Shown: piece by piece, positions 1 to 7,970 of the stretch | Numbering within the stretch: position 1 is the stretch's first letter | How the letters are laid out: each line of letters begins with the position of its first letter | Assembly (NCBI GenBank): GCA_003557765.1 | Contig: PWNO01000128.1 | Span: 1-16,718 of the forward strand | Source: Bacteroidales bacterium | GTDB taxonomy: Bacteria > Bacteroidota > Bacteroidia > Bacteroidales > UBA7960 | DNA length: 16,718 nucleotides | Reading direction: 5' to 3' | The notes under the pieces: generated by a model | Told to the model about the DNA's origin: nothing | Databases searched by the model: none | Seen by the model: only the letters and a program-made list of their open reading frames with translations | Translations under genes and position numbers: made by a program

Positions 1-1
1 C

Positions 2-181
2 AAGCACAGCAATGTATTCCGCGTAGAACTCAATGCACCAGTCAGCAGCACGGATTCAGTAGACCATTACAAGAGAATGGGACTGCGTGTGGAAGGCAAT
101 TACCAGGGACGCCTCAGCACGAACCCCGGGCAGTTCACTCCACTGGTGCCCCTTTCCTGGGCCAACCCCTCCTTTAACTGA
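2..181 (+). CDS. C-terminal fragment of an unrecognised protein (5' end outside window)
   Basis: The frame that begins at base 2 is open for 59 codons and ends at TGA (179-181). It reads as ordinary protein, with VFRVELNAPVSSTDSVDHYK followed by a Gly/Asn/Pro-rich tail ending WANPSFN. Of the other two frames, one stops within the first 25 bases and one stays open to a TAA near 176 but gives a Cys/Gln/Pro-rich translation that looks like a shadow. I do not recognise the family and cannot say whether the protein is exported. The following promoter starts about 40 bp downstream, so this gene is probably not in the operon of the cyclophilin gene. The alternative is that this stretch is non-coding and open by chance. 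Confidence 0.5.
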   Translation, partial: KHSNVFRVELNAPVSSTDSVDHYKRMGLRVEGNYQGRLSTNPGQFTPLVPLSWANPSFN

Positions 182-219
182 TCCATTCAGTCTGATATAT
201 AGCCTGAAAAATTTATGTG

Positions 220-227
220 TATCTTTG
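220..227 (+). promoter_or_regulatory. Putative Bacteroidota -7 promoter element for the cyclophilin-pheS unit
   Basis: TATCTTTG matches the Bacteroidota primary sigma factor element TAnnTTTG. Transcription would start near 233-235, giving a leader of about 66 nt before ATG 300. I see no TTG in the -33 position, so the assignment rests on the -7 box and on its intergenic position. The identical octamer precedes polA and ricT. Confidence 0.5.
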
Positions 228-248
228 TTGGCTGTTGGCTGCTGGCTT
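228..248 (+). repeat. Short tandem repeat TTGGCTG in the cyclophilin leader
   Basis: Three consecutive 7-bp units are visible: TTGGCTG, TTGGCTG and CTGGCTT. They begin one base after the putative -7 box, so they would span the transcription start and the first part of the leader. No function is known to me. Copy-number change here would alter the leader or the start-site region. Confidence 0.55.
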
Positions 249-258
249 TGGGGCTTCA

Positions 259-283
259 GGACTTTTCCACATTTTGACGTTTT
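259..283 (+). repeat. Degenerate copy of the TTTTCGACC-type intergenic repeat
   Basis: GGACTTTTCCAC followed by ATTTTGACG and TTTT resembles the GGACTTTTCGACC repeat seen twice after recO and, in part, before kynU. It lies 17 bp upstream of ATG 300. The match is imperfect, so membership of the same repeat family is an inference. Confidence 0.4.
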
Positions 284-299
284 AATAATATTTACACCC

Positions 300-992
300 A
301 TGAAGACACAAACAGTTTTTGCATTATTTTTTGGACTATTATTTATGACGATGGGAAACACAGCGAATTTACAAGCGAAAGACCACCATGCGGGCAATGG
401 TGATGAAACAAGGGTTCTGATCATAACCGACAAAGGTGACATGACCATCATGTTGCATAATGAAACGCCCCAGCATCGTGACAATTTTATTCAGCTTGTG
501 GAAGACGGATTTTATAATGGCCTGCTCTTTCACCGGGTGATAGAAGGATTCATGATCCAGACCGGCGACCCCATGAGCAAGGATGCCGTGCCTGGTGAAC
601 CCCTGGGATCAGGCGGTCCCGGATATACCATCCCGGCAGAGTTTGTCCCGGAGCTGTTCCACCAGAAAGGGGCACTGGCAGCTGCACGCCAGGGTGACCA
701 GGTGAACCCCGAAAGGGAATCATCGGGATCCCAGTTTTACATTGTGCAAGGCAGGCGCTGGAGTGATGAAGAGCTCGACCAGATGGATGCGCGCCGTGAT
801 CAGCCACTGACTGAGGAGCAAAGAGAAGTATATAAAACAAAGGGCGGCGTACCGCACCTCGACGAAACCTATACCGTCTTTGGCCAGGTGGTGAATGGCA
901 TGGAGGTCATTGACCAGATCGCCGACACAGAAACTGACGACCGCGACAGGCCCAAAGAAGATGTGCGGATCATTGAAGTGAAAATCTTGTAA
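300..992 (+). CDS. Exported cyclophilin-type peptidyl-prolyl cis-trans isomerase
   Basis: This 230-residue protein should catalyse cis-trans isomerisation of Xaa-Pro bonds and assist protein folding outside the cytoplasm. Residues 1-26 form a signal peptide (MKTQTVFALFFGLLFMTMGN and a short polar end); there is no lipobox Cys, so a soluble periplasmic location is likely. The cyclophilin domain fills residues 38-230. It contains FHRVIEGFMIQTGDP at 78-91, where Arg79 corresponds to the catalytic Arg of cyclophilin A, then SSGSQFYIV at 141-149 and VFGQVVNGMEVID at 193-205. The frame is open from base 87, but the upstream 71 codons read through the promoter and repeats, and ATG 300 gives a proper signal peptide. 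A loop at about 152-185 is longer than in minimal bacterial cyclophilins. pheS follows after 14 bp, suggesting co-transcription. Confidence 0.93.
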   Translation: MKTQTVFALFFGLLFMTMGNTANLQAKDHHAGNGDETRVLIITDKGDMTIMLHNETPQHRDNFIQLVEDGFYNGLLFHRVIEGFMIQTGDPMSKDAVPGEPLGSGGPGYTIPAEFVPELFHQKGALAAARQGDQVNPERESSGSQFYIVQGRRWSDEELDQMDARRDQPLTEEQREVYKTKGGVPHLDETYTVFGQVVNGMEVIDQIADTETDDRDRPKEDVRIIEVKIL

Positions 993-1006
993 ATCACTGG
1001 AAGATC

Positions 1007-2038
1007 ATGCTTGATAAGATTAACAGCCTGATTGAAGAAGTAAAGGCCTTTGATGCTCAAACGCTGGAGGAAGCAGAAGCATTCCGGGTAAAAATGCTCT
1101 CAAAAAAAGGAGCGATCCCGGCATTGTTTCAGGATTTTAAGACGGTAGCCCCGGAAGAGCGTAAAGAGATGGGCAAAAAGCTCAATGAGCTGAAGCAGGC
1201 TGCAGCAGATAAAGTCCATGCCGTTAAAGCCCGGATTGAAACCACCGAAGGGAGCCGGAAGCAGCGTGCAGACAAACCGGATATGACCATGCCGGTCAAC
1301 TTTGACCCGCTGGGCACCAGGCACCCCTTGTCTATTATCAGAAACCGTATAAACAGCATCTTTCAGCGTATTGGATTTGTGATTTCAGAAGGGCCGGAGA
1401 TTGAAGATGACTGGCACAATTTCAGTGCACTGAACTTTCCGGAAGAGCATCCGGCAAGAGACATGCAGGATACGTTTTTTGTGGAAAAAGGCCCTGATAT
1501 TGCTTTGCGCACACACACTTCCTCTGTGCAGGTTCGCGTGATGGAGAGCCAGCAGCCACCGATCCGGACCATTTCGCCCGGCCGGGTTTTCCGAAATGAA
1601 GCCATTTCCGCCAGGGCACATTGTATTTTTCACCAGGTAGAAGGACTCTATATTGATGAGGCGGTTTCTTTCGCTGACATGAAGCAAACCCTGTTCTATT
1701 TTGCCCGTGAAATGTTTGGAGAAGAGACAAAGGTCAGGCTTCGACCCTCATTTTTTCCTTTTACCGAACCGTCGGCAGAGATGGATGTGTCCTGCACGCT
1801 CTGCGGGGGAGAAGGCTGCACGGTGTGTAAGTATAGCGGCTGGCTGGAGATCATGGGTTGCGGCATGGTCGACCCCAACGTGCTCGAGAACTGCGGCATC
1901 GACAGCAATAAATACACAGGATATGCCTTTGGCATGGGCATCGAACGCATTGCAATGATCATTTACCAGATTCGCGATCTGAGGATGTTTTTTGAAAATG
2001 ATCTTCGCTTTCTCAAACAGTTTGAGGCCGCCACATAA
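1007..2038 (+). CDS. pheS: Phenylalanine--tRNA ligase alpha subunit
   Basis: PheS is the catalytic alpha subunit of the cytoplasmic alpha2-beta2 phenylalanyl-tRNA synthetase, which attaches phenylalanine to tRNA-Phe using ATP. At 343 residues it has the usual length. Residues 1-90 form the helical, Lys/Glu-rich N-terminal coiled-coil arm. The class II core follows: HPLSIIRNRI and GPEIEDDWHNF at 106-138, RTHTSSVQVRVM at 168-179, motif 2 around RVFRNEAISARAHCIFHQVE at 193-212, and motif 3 at GYAFGMGIERIAM (305-317) with the C-terminal NDLRFLKQF. A CxxC-x4-CxxC insert (Cys263, 266, 271, 274) lies between motifs 2 and 3 and probably binds zinc; from memory, Bacteroidota PheS proteins typically have it. 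pheT is not in the window, so the two subunits are encoded apart, as is common in this phylum. Confidence 0.97.
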   Translation: MLDKINSLIEEVKAFDAQTLEEAEAFRVKMLSKKGAIPALFQDFKTVAPEERKEMGKKLNELKQAAADKVHAVKARIETTEGSRKQRADKPDMTMPVNFDPLGTRHPLSIIRNRINSIFQRIGFVISEGPEIEDDWHNFSALNFPEEHPARDMQDTFFVEKGPDIALRTHTSSVQVRVMESQQPPIRTISPGRVFRNEAISARAHCIFHQVEGLYIDEAVSFADMKQTLFYFAREMFGEETKVRLRPSFFPFTEPSAEMDVSCTLCGGEGCTVCKYSGWLEIMGCGMVDPNVLENCGIDSNKYTGYAFGMGIERIAMIIYQIRDLRMFFENDLRFLKQFEAAT

Positions 2039-2072
2039 TATCTTGACACCTTATGCTGGCAGAGGGCTGTCA

Positions 2073-2098
2073 TTTCGACTTTTCGACCTTTTGACCTT
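2073..2098 (+). repeat. Three tandem 8-bp units (TTTCGACT/TTTCGACC/TTTTGACC) before kynU
   Basis: The units at 2073-2080, 2081-2088 and 2089-2096 follow one another without spacing and differ at one or two positions each. They fill the middle of the 69-bp pheS-kynU gap and end 11 bp before the kynU ATG. The same motif recurs twice downstream of recO and, degenerately, before the cyclophilin gene. They have no dyad symmetry, so they are not a terminator. Confidence 0.75.
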
Positions 2099-2107
2099 AT
2101 TCAACAC

Positions 2108-3379
2108 ATGGAAAACAAGGCACTGGAATTGGATAACAAAGACCAGCTGGCACATTTTCGCAGCAGGTTTTATATCCCGGAAAACACCATTTATGTGGAT
2201 GGGAACTCCCTGGGCCTGCTGAGTGTCGACGCAGAAAAGTCCTTGCTGCGCTTGCTGAACGAATGGAAGACCCTTGGCATTAAGGGATGGCTTCAGGGTG
2301 AAAGGCCCTGGTTTTATTTTGCTGAGCAGATCGGTGAGATGGCAGCTGACCTGGTGGGCGCCAGACCCGGCGAGCTGATTTTTACAGGCACCACCACCGT
2401 AAACATCCATGCGTTGGTATCCACCTTTTACCAACCCAAAGGTAAACGTACCAAAATCCTGGCAGATGAACTCAACTTTCCATCTGACATGTATGCCCTG
2501 CAAGGGCAAATCAGGCAAAAAGGCCTTGATCCCAAAAAAGAACTGCTTCTCGCACCCAGCCACGATGGTTACAACCTGGATGAAGACACGATCGTGTCGA
2601 TGATGACCGACGAGGTGGCCCTGGTGTACCTCCCCTCGGTATTATACGCCAGTGGCCAGCTCCTGAATATGGCTTATCTCACACACGAGGCCCATAAAAG
2701 GAACATCCCGATCGGCTTCGACTGCAGCCATTCTGCAGGAGCCATTCCCCACCAGTTCAGCCAGTGGGGTGTTGACTTTGCTGCCTTCTGCAGCTATAAA
2801 TACCTCAATGGCGGTCCGGGGTGCACCGCATTCCTTTATGTCAACCAAAAGCACTTCGACCAGAAACCCATGACCCCGGGCTGGTTCGGCTATATAAAAG
2901 AAAAGCAGTTTGACATGCTTCCGGAGTTTGAGCATGCCCGCCACGCCGGTGGCTGGCAGATCAGTTCACCAGGCGTACTCGGTGCATCAACCATGGAGGG
3001 GTCATTGCAAATCATCAATGAAGCAGGCATCGATGCCATTCGCGAAAAATCCCTCCGGTTGACCTCATTTTTAAAGCAACTGATCCGTGAAATGCTCCCC
3101 GGTGACAATAACGGCTTTGCCATCATCACCCCCGAAGAAGACCATTGCCGGGGAGGGCACGTGGCACTCGCCCACCCCGAAATCGCCCTTCGCGTCAATG
3201 AAGCCCTCAAAGCCCGGGGCATCGTGCCTGATTTCCGTGCACCCGACATCATCCGCATCGCCCCGGTGGCCCTATACAATACTTACCATGAAGTGTTCCG
3301 GGTCGCCATGGCGCTGAATGAGATCCTGGAGCGCAAGGAATATCTTCAATACGAAAATCAAAGAAAGCCCATCTCATAA
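2108..3379 (+). CDS. kynU: Kynureninase
   Basis: Kynureninase is a cytoplasmic PLP enzyme that cleaves L-kynurenine to anthranilate and alanine, or 3-hydroxykynurenine to 3-hydroxyanthranilate, in tryptophan breakdown and in NAD synthesis from tryptophan. The 423-residue length is normal for the family. Visible signatures are YVDGNSLGLLS at 29-40, the GTTTVNIHAL cofactor-phosphate region at 94-103, GFDCSHSAGAIPHQF at 203-217 with Asp205 expected to contact the PLP pyridine nitrogen, and FCSYKYLNGGPG at 228-238 with the Schiff-base Lys231. TPGWFGY (256-262), RGGHVALAH (348-356) and the C-terminal PDFRAPDIIRIAP (374-386) complete the pattern. No other kynurenine-pathway gene is in the window. 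No TAnnTTTG box lies between pheS and kynU, so it may be transcribed from the cyclophilin-pheS promoter. A few codons at the C-terminus (ERKEYLQYENQRKPIS) look like a free tail. Confidence 0.95.
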   Translation: MENKALELDNKDQLAHFRSRFYIPENTIYVDGNSLGLLSVDAEKSLLRLLNEWKTLGIKGWLQGERPWFYFAEQIGEMAADLVGARPGELIFTGTTTVNIHALVSTFYQPKGKRTKILADELNFPSDMYALQGQIRQKGLDPKKELLLAPSHDGYNLDEDTIVSMMTDEVALVYLPSVLYASGQLLNMAYLTHEAHKRNIPIGFDCSHSAGAIPHQFSQWGVDFAAFCSYKYLNGGPGCTAFLYVNQKHFDQKPMTPGWFGYIKEKQFDMLPEFEHARHAGGWQISSPGVLGASTMEGSLQIINEAGIDAIREKSLRLTSFLKQLIREMLPGDNNGFAIITPEEDHCRGGHVALAHPEIALRVNEALKARGIVPDFRAPDIIRIAPVALYNTYHEVFRVAMALNEILERKEYLQYENQRKPIS

Positions 3380-3464
3380 CCCACTATTTTCCTGAGATTT
3401 TGACATGATATAATACCGGTTAGGCTTCCCGCAAGGTGATGAAAAGACCACTCATTTTATTGGC

Positions 3465-3472
3465 TATCTTTG
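3465..3472 (+). promoter_or_regulatory. Putative Bacteroidota -7 promoter element for polA
   Basis: TATCTTTG lies 15 bp upstream of the polA ATG. The predicted start near 3478-3480 would leave only about 9 nt of leader (AAACAAGAAG region), so the polA mRNA would be nearly leaderless. There is no recognisable -33 TTG. The octamer is identical to those before the cyclophilin gene and ricT. Confidence 0.5.
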
Positions 3473-3487
3473 TAAAAAAACAAGAAG

Positions 3488-6292
3488 ATGCCAGAGAAGA
3501 AGAAGCTCCTCCTGCTTGACGCTATGGCCCTCATCTACCGGGCCTATTATGCATTGAACCGCAATCCCCGAATCAACTCCAAAGGACAGAACACCTCGGC
3601 CATCCTTGGTTTCGCAAACACCCTCACCGAAGTACTGAAAAAAGAAGACCCCAGCCACATCGCTGTGGCCTTCGACTCCGTGGCTCCTACCCTGCGCAAA
3701 ACCGACTTCGAGGCCTACAAAGCCAACCGGGAAGATATGCCGGAAGACATACAGGCATCTCTGCCTTATATTCAGCAACTCCTTGAAGGCTTTCAGATTC
3801 CTGTGCTGATGCTGGATGGTTATGAAGCCGACGACATCATCGGCACCCTGGCGAAAAAGGCCGAAAAAGAAGGCTTCACGGTATATATGATGACTTCCGA
3901 CAAGGACTTCGGACAGCTTGTTTCCGAAAAAATTTATATGCTCAAGCCAGCCCGCAAGGGCAATGACGCCGAACTATGGGGAGTAAAAGAGGTATGTGAA
4001 AGGTTTGGCATCGAACGTCCGGAACAACTGATTGACATCCTGGGGCTTTGGGGAGATTCATCGGATAACATCCCGGGGGTGCCCGGCATCGGCGAGAAAA
4101 AAGCAAAGAACCTGATCAGCGAATTTGGTTCAATGGAAAACATCCTGGGAAACCTGGATCAGATCAAGGAAAAACGCAGCCGGGAAAGCCTGAAAGAAAA
4201 CAAGGAGCAGGCCCTGATGTCTAAAAGCCTGGCCACCATCATCCTCGATGTCCCGGTAAAGGCCAAGATCAGTGACCTTGAAAGAAAAGACCCCGATCCG
4301 GAAAAGCTGATTCCCCTGTTTGAAGAACTTGAATTCAAAACATTTGCCCGGAGGGTGTTTTCTGATAAGGACATCATCCCGGAAGAAACTACCAAAAAAG
4401 CCATCCGTCAGACCGGTCAGATGGATCTTTTTGATGACGCAAACACCTTCGCTGACCCTGCGCAGGAGGCTGCAGAAAGGCTCGAAAAATTGGCCCGGGA
4501 GAAGAACTACAAAGCCCTTACCGGAACGAAGGAGATCAACACCTTCATTGGCCGGCTAAAAAAGACAAAGATGTTCTGCTTCGACACCGAAACCACTGGC
4601 CTCGACAAGTCAAACAAGGACCTGGTGGGCATCGCATTTGCCCTCAAGCCAGGAGAAGCTGTTTACGTTCCTTTTCCTGAAGGCCGGGAAGAAGCCATGA
4701 AGCTCGCTGCATCTTTCAGGGAGGTGTTTGCCAATCCGGACATTGAAAAAACCGGTCAGCACCTCAAGTTTGACATCGGCGTACTGAAACCGTATGGCAT
4801 TGAGGTCAATGGCAAGCTCTTCGACACCATGCTTGCCCACTACCTGCTGCAACCCGATATGCGGCACAACATGGACGTACTCGCTGAAACCTATCTCGAT
4901 TACAGGCCTGTTCCCATTGAAGCACTGATCGGGAAGAAAGGCAAAAATCAGAAGAGCATGCGCAACGTATCCCTGGAAAAAGTCACCCCTTATGCTTGCG
5001 AAGATGCGGACATTACTTTGCAGCTAAGGGAGGTGTTTGCACCCAGGTTAAAGGAACACGCCTTGCTGGAACTCTTTGAACAGATGGAAGCCCCACTGGT
5101 ACACGTACTCGCCGACATGGAAGATGCAGGCGTGCGTATCGACAAACAGGCACTCAAAGACTATGCGGAAGTGCTTCGCAAACACATCGAAGAGGCTGAA
5201 AAAGAAATTTATGGATGGGCTGGCACCCGTTTTAACATCGGCTCGCCCAAACAGCTTGGGGAGATTTTGTTCGACAAGCTGAAAGTAGCTAGCGGAGCCA
5301 GGCGCACCAAGACCAAACAATACAGTACGAGTGAGGATGTCCTGTCGAAGTTAAGGGACAAGCATCCCATCATCCCAAAGATTTTGGAATACAGATCGCT
5401 TACCAAGCTTAAGTCGACCTATGTGGATGCGCTTCCCAAATTGATTTCCGAAAACACCGGCCGTATTCATACCTCCTTTAACCAGACAGTGGCAGCAACG
5501 GGGCGTTTGTCATCCAATAATCCCAATCTGCAGAACATCCCCATCCGTACAGAGGAGGGCCGGCTGATCCGCAAGGCCTTCGTACCCCGCGACAAGGAGC
5601 ATACCTTACTGGCAGCTGATTACAGTCAGGTCGAGCTGCGCATCATCGCCTCCCTTAGCGGAGATAAAGCAATGCAAGAGGCGTTTCAGGAAGGGCTGGA
5701 CATTCACACGGCCACCGCTGCAAAAGTATATGAAGTGTCCATTGATGACGTAACCAAAGAGATGCGCCGCAATGCCAAAACGGTCAACTTCGGCATCGTT
5801 TATGGGATCTCGGCCTTCGGGCTGTCGGAGCGTCTTGGCGTACCACGTGCTGAAGCCGCAGAAATCATCAACCAGTATTTCAACAAATATCCCGGCATAA
5901 AGGAGTACATGGACCAAAACATTGCCTTTGCCAGGGAGCATGGGTACGTGCTCACGATGATGGGAAGAAGACGCTATGTCCGCGATATCAACAGCTCAAA
6001 CAGCGTTGTGCGGGGCTATGCAGAGCGTAACGCCATCAATGCGCCAGTCCAGGGCACGGCAGCCGATATGATCAAGATGGCCATGATTGCCATTCACCGC
6101 GAGATGGTGAACAAGGACATGAAGAGTAAGATGGTGCTGCAGGTGCATGACGAACTTGTTTTCGATGCACGCAAGGATGAAACCGAAGAGCTCATGCCCA
6201 TCGTGGAGAATAAAATGCAGCACGCCATCAAGCTGGATGTCCCCGTGGTGGTGGAAATGAACACAGGCGACAACTGGCTCGAAGCCCATTAA
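3488..6292 (+). CDS. polA: DNA polymerase I
   Basis: PolA fills gaps, removes RNA primers and takes part in excision repair. The 934-residue protein has all three domains. The 5'-nuclease (FEN) domain spans about 1-295, with acidic metal-site clusters such as DGYEADD (110-116), TSDKDF (136-141) and GDSSDNIPGVPGIG (189-202). The 3'-5' exonuclease domain spans about 345-530 and appears active: Exo I DTETTG with Asp366 and Glu368, Exo II KFDIGVL with Asp429, and Exo III YACED at 502-506. The polymerase domain spans about 540-934: motif A DYSQVELRI (Asp711), motif B RRNAKTVNFGIVYG (760-773), and motif C QVHDELVF (885-892, Asp888). The intact proofreading site contrasts with PolA proteins that lost it, such as Taq. 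Start is ATG 3488, just after the promoter. The gene converges on the transglycosylase gene, with a shared hairpin between them. Confidence 0.98.
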   Translation: MPEKKKLLLLDAMALIYRAYYALNRNPRINSKGQNTSAILGFANTLTEVLKKEDPSHIAVAFDSVAPTLRKTDFEAYKANREDMPEDIQASLPYIQQLLEGFQIPVLMLDGYEADDIIGTLAKKAEKEGFTVYMMTSDKDFGQLVSEKIYMLKPARKGNDAELWGVKEVCERFGIERPEQLIDILGLWGDSSDNIPGVPGIGEKKAKNLISEFGSMENILGNLDQIKEKRSRESLKENKEQALMSKSLATIILDVPVKAKISDLERKDPDPEKLIPLFEELEFKTFARRVFSDKDIIPEETTKKAIRQTGQMDLFDDANTFADPAQEAAERLEKLAREKNYKALTGTKEINTFIGRLKKTKMFCFDTETTGLDKSNKDLVGIAFALKPGEAVYVPFPEGREEAMKLAASFREVFANPDIEKTGQHLKFDIGVLKPYGIEVNGKLFDTMLAHYLLQPDMRHNMDVLAETYLDYRPVPIEALIGKKGKNQKSMRNVSLEKVTPYACEDADITLQLREVFAPRLKEHALLELFEQMEAPLVHVLADMEDAGVRIDKQALKDYAEVLRKHIEEAEKEIYGWAGTRFNIGSPKQLGEILFDKLKVASGARRTKTKQYSTSEDVLSKLRDKHPIIPKILEYRSLTKLKSTYVDALPKLISENTGRIHTSFNQTVAATGRLSSNNPNLQNIPIRTEEGRLIRKAFVPRDKEHTLLAADYSQVELRIIASLSGDKAMQEAFQEGLDIHTATAAKVYEVSIDDVTKEMRRNAKTVNFGIVYGISAFGLSERLGVPRAEAAEIINQYFNKYPGIKEYMDQNIAFAREHGYVLTMMGRRRYVRDINSSNSVVRGYAERNAINAPVQGTAADMIKMAMIAIHREMVNKDMKSKMVLQVHDELVFDARKDETEELMPIVENKMQHAIKLDVPVVVEMNTGDNWLEAH

Positions 6293-6297
6293 TCCAT

Positions 6298-6328
6298 AAA
6301 AAAAACGCCGGATGAATGATACCGGCGT
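6298..6328. terminator. Bidirectional intrinsic terminator between polA and the convergent lytic transglycosylase
   Basis: ACGCCGG (6305-6311) pairs with CCGGCGT (6322-6328) across a 10-nt loop, giving a 7-bp GC-rich stem. Eight A residues at 6298-6305 flank it on the left. Read on the minus strand the hairpin is followed by eight U residues, a textbook terminator for the transglycosylase mRNA 27 bp after its stop codon. On the plus strand the trailing sequence CTTTAT is a weaker U-tract, so termination of polA may be less complete. Confidence 0.85.
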
Positions 6329-6354
6329 CTTTATGTGGGTTTGGAATGTCCGAT

Positions 6355-7806
6355 TTACCTTTCCAATATGTTTTTATAATGACGATATCGCTCCTGGATC
6401 TCGGTCACATAGTAATAAGGTTCAGCACCCCTGGCATAACCATATCTTACCACCGGATCGCGATAGTACTTGGGATCAGACTTGTTTAGCAAAAAATAAT
6501 CCACATTGTCGCGCCACACATTCGGGTTTTTGCCATACTTTTCAGCAAGCCGTCTTGCATCCAGCACATGTCCGATGCCTGCATTATAAGAAGCGAGCAC
6601 AAACTTTACCCGCTCGTCATCATCTTTGATCTTATCCTGCAACCGCTCGTCAAGCCATTTCAAATACCGAATGCCGGCTGCGATATGTTCATGCACTTCA
6701 GAGCCATCATGGATGTTCAAAAAACTGGCAGTCTCCGGCATCAACTGCATGATGCCGAAAGCTCCCGCCCACGATACCGCTGAAGGATTGAATCGTGACT
6801 CCTGAAAAGACAATGAAGCAATCAGGCGCCAGTCCCAGCCAATAATGTCTGCATATCGTTTGAAGTAATCATCAAAAACCGAAATGTTTCCTCCGCCAAG
6901 GGAGTGCAAATCACTTTTGGCAATGAATACACTGCGTGGATTGTTATAGTATCTGTCATAGATTCGCGCATATTGCGGACTTTCAATGAACTCCTCAAGC
7001 CATTCGTTTATGGCTTCAACCAGGTCTGTTTCTCCCTGGCGAACAGCCCAGGCCAGGTTTTGCTCAAAACTCAGCGGTGTTTGGGCATCAATATTTGCAT
7101 AATACACTTCATGAAGGCGCGCCAGATGCTCTTCACTAACCGTGTAGTCGATATCACCCCGGGCCACTTCTTCTATCAAAGTCTCCGTGTCTTCATGACG
7201 TTTCACCAGGTGAATGCTGTCACCGATCTCTTCCATCAGGTGTTTTATTCGCATCACTGAAACAGCATGTTGGTGCACGTGAATGGTCTTACCCGAAAGA
7301 TCAAGCTGGCTACGTATAAGCTTGTCTTCAATGTCATATGATCGCATGTTGTACCAATGGGCTGGTTTACGCTGAACCAATACTTGTCTGGTACGACTGT
7401 GTGGCAGCGAGAAATCAAGCTTTGCCCTGTGCGATTTGGTGACGGGAATGCTCTTGGCAATCAAATCACTGCGATCCTCTTCCAGGAGTATCTGCATGCT
7501 ATTCTCCAGGTCATTGGAAATCTGTAATTCCAGGTCGACGCCCAGATGGGCAGCAAAATGCTGCAGCAACTCCAGGTGGTAACCCATGGGTTTCCCCCGG
7601 TAAATAAAATAGTTGGTAGAGTTATAGTCTGTAATGGCTTTGATATAGCCACGTTCCAGGATCTTTTCAAGCTGTGTCCCTTTCCCTTGCACTTGATCAT
7701 GCATATCGTCCTTAAAGGCAAAATCACGTGTTGTTAAGATGACCACAGTAAAAAGAAGCAAGGGAATGGCAACGAAGAGAAGGTTTCTTTTTCGTTGATT
7801 ACTCAT
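6355..7806 (-). CDS. mltF: Membrane-anchored lytic murein transglycosylase of the MltF type (solute-binding domain plus SLT domain)
   Basis: The enzyme should cleave the MurNAc-GlcNAc bond of peptidoglycan, leaving 1,6-anhydro-MurNAc ends. From ATG 7806 it is 483 residues. A single hydrophobic segment (about 10-26, FVAIPLLLFTVVIL) anchors it or acts as a signal; there is no lipobox. Residues about 45-285 form a family 3 solute-binding-like domain, typical of MltF and thought to regulate the enzyme by binding cell-wall fragments. Residues about 310-440 form the SLT domain: SFQESRFNP with catalytic Glu336, AGAFGIMQLMPETA at 347-360, and LASYNAGIGHV at 404-414. The frame extends to GTG 7839, but that codon overlaps the putative -7 box (7839-7846), so ATG 7806 is preferred. 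The gene is alone on its strand and diverges from holB. Confidence 0.93.
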   Translation of the reverse strand: MSNQRKRNLLFVAIPLLLFTVVILTTRDFAFKDDMHDQVQGKGTQLEKILERGYIKAITDYNSTNYFIYRGKPMGYHLELLQHFAAHLGVDLELQISNDLENSMQILLEEDRSDLIAKSIPVTKSHRAKLDFSLPHSRTRQVLVQRKPAHWYNMRSYDIEDKLIRSQLDLSGKTIHVHQHAVSVMRIKHLMEEIGDSIHLVKRHEDTETLIEEVARGDIDYTVSEEHLARLHEVYYANIDAQTPLSFEQNLAWAVRQGETDLVEAINEWLEEFIESPQYARIYDRYYNNPRSVFIAKSDLHSLGGGNISVFDDYFKRYADIIGWDWRLIASLSFQESRFNPSAVSWAGAFGIMQLMPETASFLNIHDGSEVHEHIAAGIRYLKWLDERLQDKIKDDDERVKFVLASYNAGIGHVLDARRLAEKYGKNPNVWRDNVDYFLLNKSDPKYYRDPVVRYGYARGAEPYYYVTEIQERYRHYKNILER

Positions 7807-7838
7807 GAAGTATACGTATTCGTTCCTAAAAAAGCCCA

Positions 7839-7846
7839 CAAAGGTA
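7839..7846 (-). promoter_or_regulatory. Putative Bacteroidota -7 promoter element for mltF
   Basis: On the minus strand this reads TACCTTTG, a match to TAnnTTTG. The predicted start near 7831-7833 gives a leader of about 25 nt before ATG 7806. It also excludes the upstream GTG at 7839 as the translation start, because that codon lies within the promoter box. No -33 TTG is evident. Confidence 0.5.
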
Positions 7847-7939
7847 CAAAAAGATTGATTGTATCGACTTTTTGCACCTTTTTAATTATGAACCATTTTA
7901 TTGTTTTGGCTTTTGCCATGATTATTTTTGACCAGTTGT

Positions 7940-7962
7940 AACGAAATGTATTACGAAATGTT
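7940..7962. repeat. Two direct copies of ACGAAATGT, 12 bp apart
   Basis: ACGAAATGT occurs at 7941-7949 and again at 7953-7961; with flanking T/A bases the repeated block is about 11-12 bp (TAACGAAATGTA and TTACGAAATGTT). A period of 12 bp is close to one helical turn, so a protein binding both copies would sit on nearly one DNA face. It lies about 95 bp upstream of the mltF -7 box and about 70 bp upstream of the holB one. The operator role is inference. Confidence 0.45.
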
Positions 7963-7970
7963 CATTTAAA

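Noticed and set aside
1..176. Alternative frame 1 reading at the left edge
   Set aside because: It is open to a TAA but yields an implausible Gln/Pro/Cys-rich sequence; the frame starting at base 2 looks more protein-like.
188..210. Terminator hairpin after the left-edge gene (TTCAG/CTGAA)
   Set aside because: Only five A/T-rich pairs with a 13-nt loop, followed by an A-tract and not a T-tract on the plus strand.
87..299. N-terminal extension of the cyclophilin reading frame by 71 codons
   Set aside because: It crosses the end of the preceding gene, the promoter box and short repeats. ATG 300 gives a clean signal peptide and the normal cyclophilin length.
2051..2563. Antisense ORF (170 codons) across the kynU start
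   Set aside because: It runs through the 8-bp repeats and the conserved start of kynU; no family resemblance.
7807..7839. GTG 7839 as the start of the lytic transglycosylase
   Set aside because: The GTG lies in the TACCTTTG promoter box and adds 11 polar and aromatic residues before a normal membrane anchor; ATG 7806 fits better.
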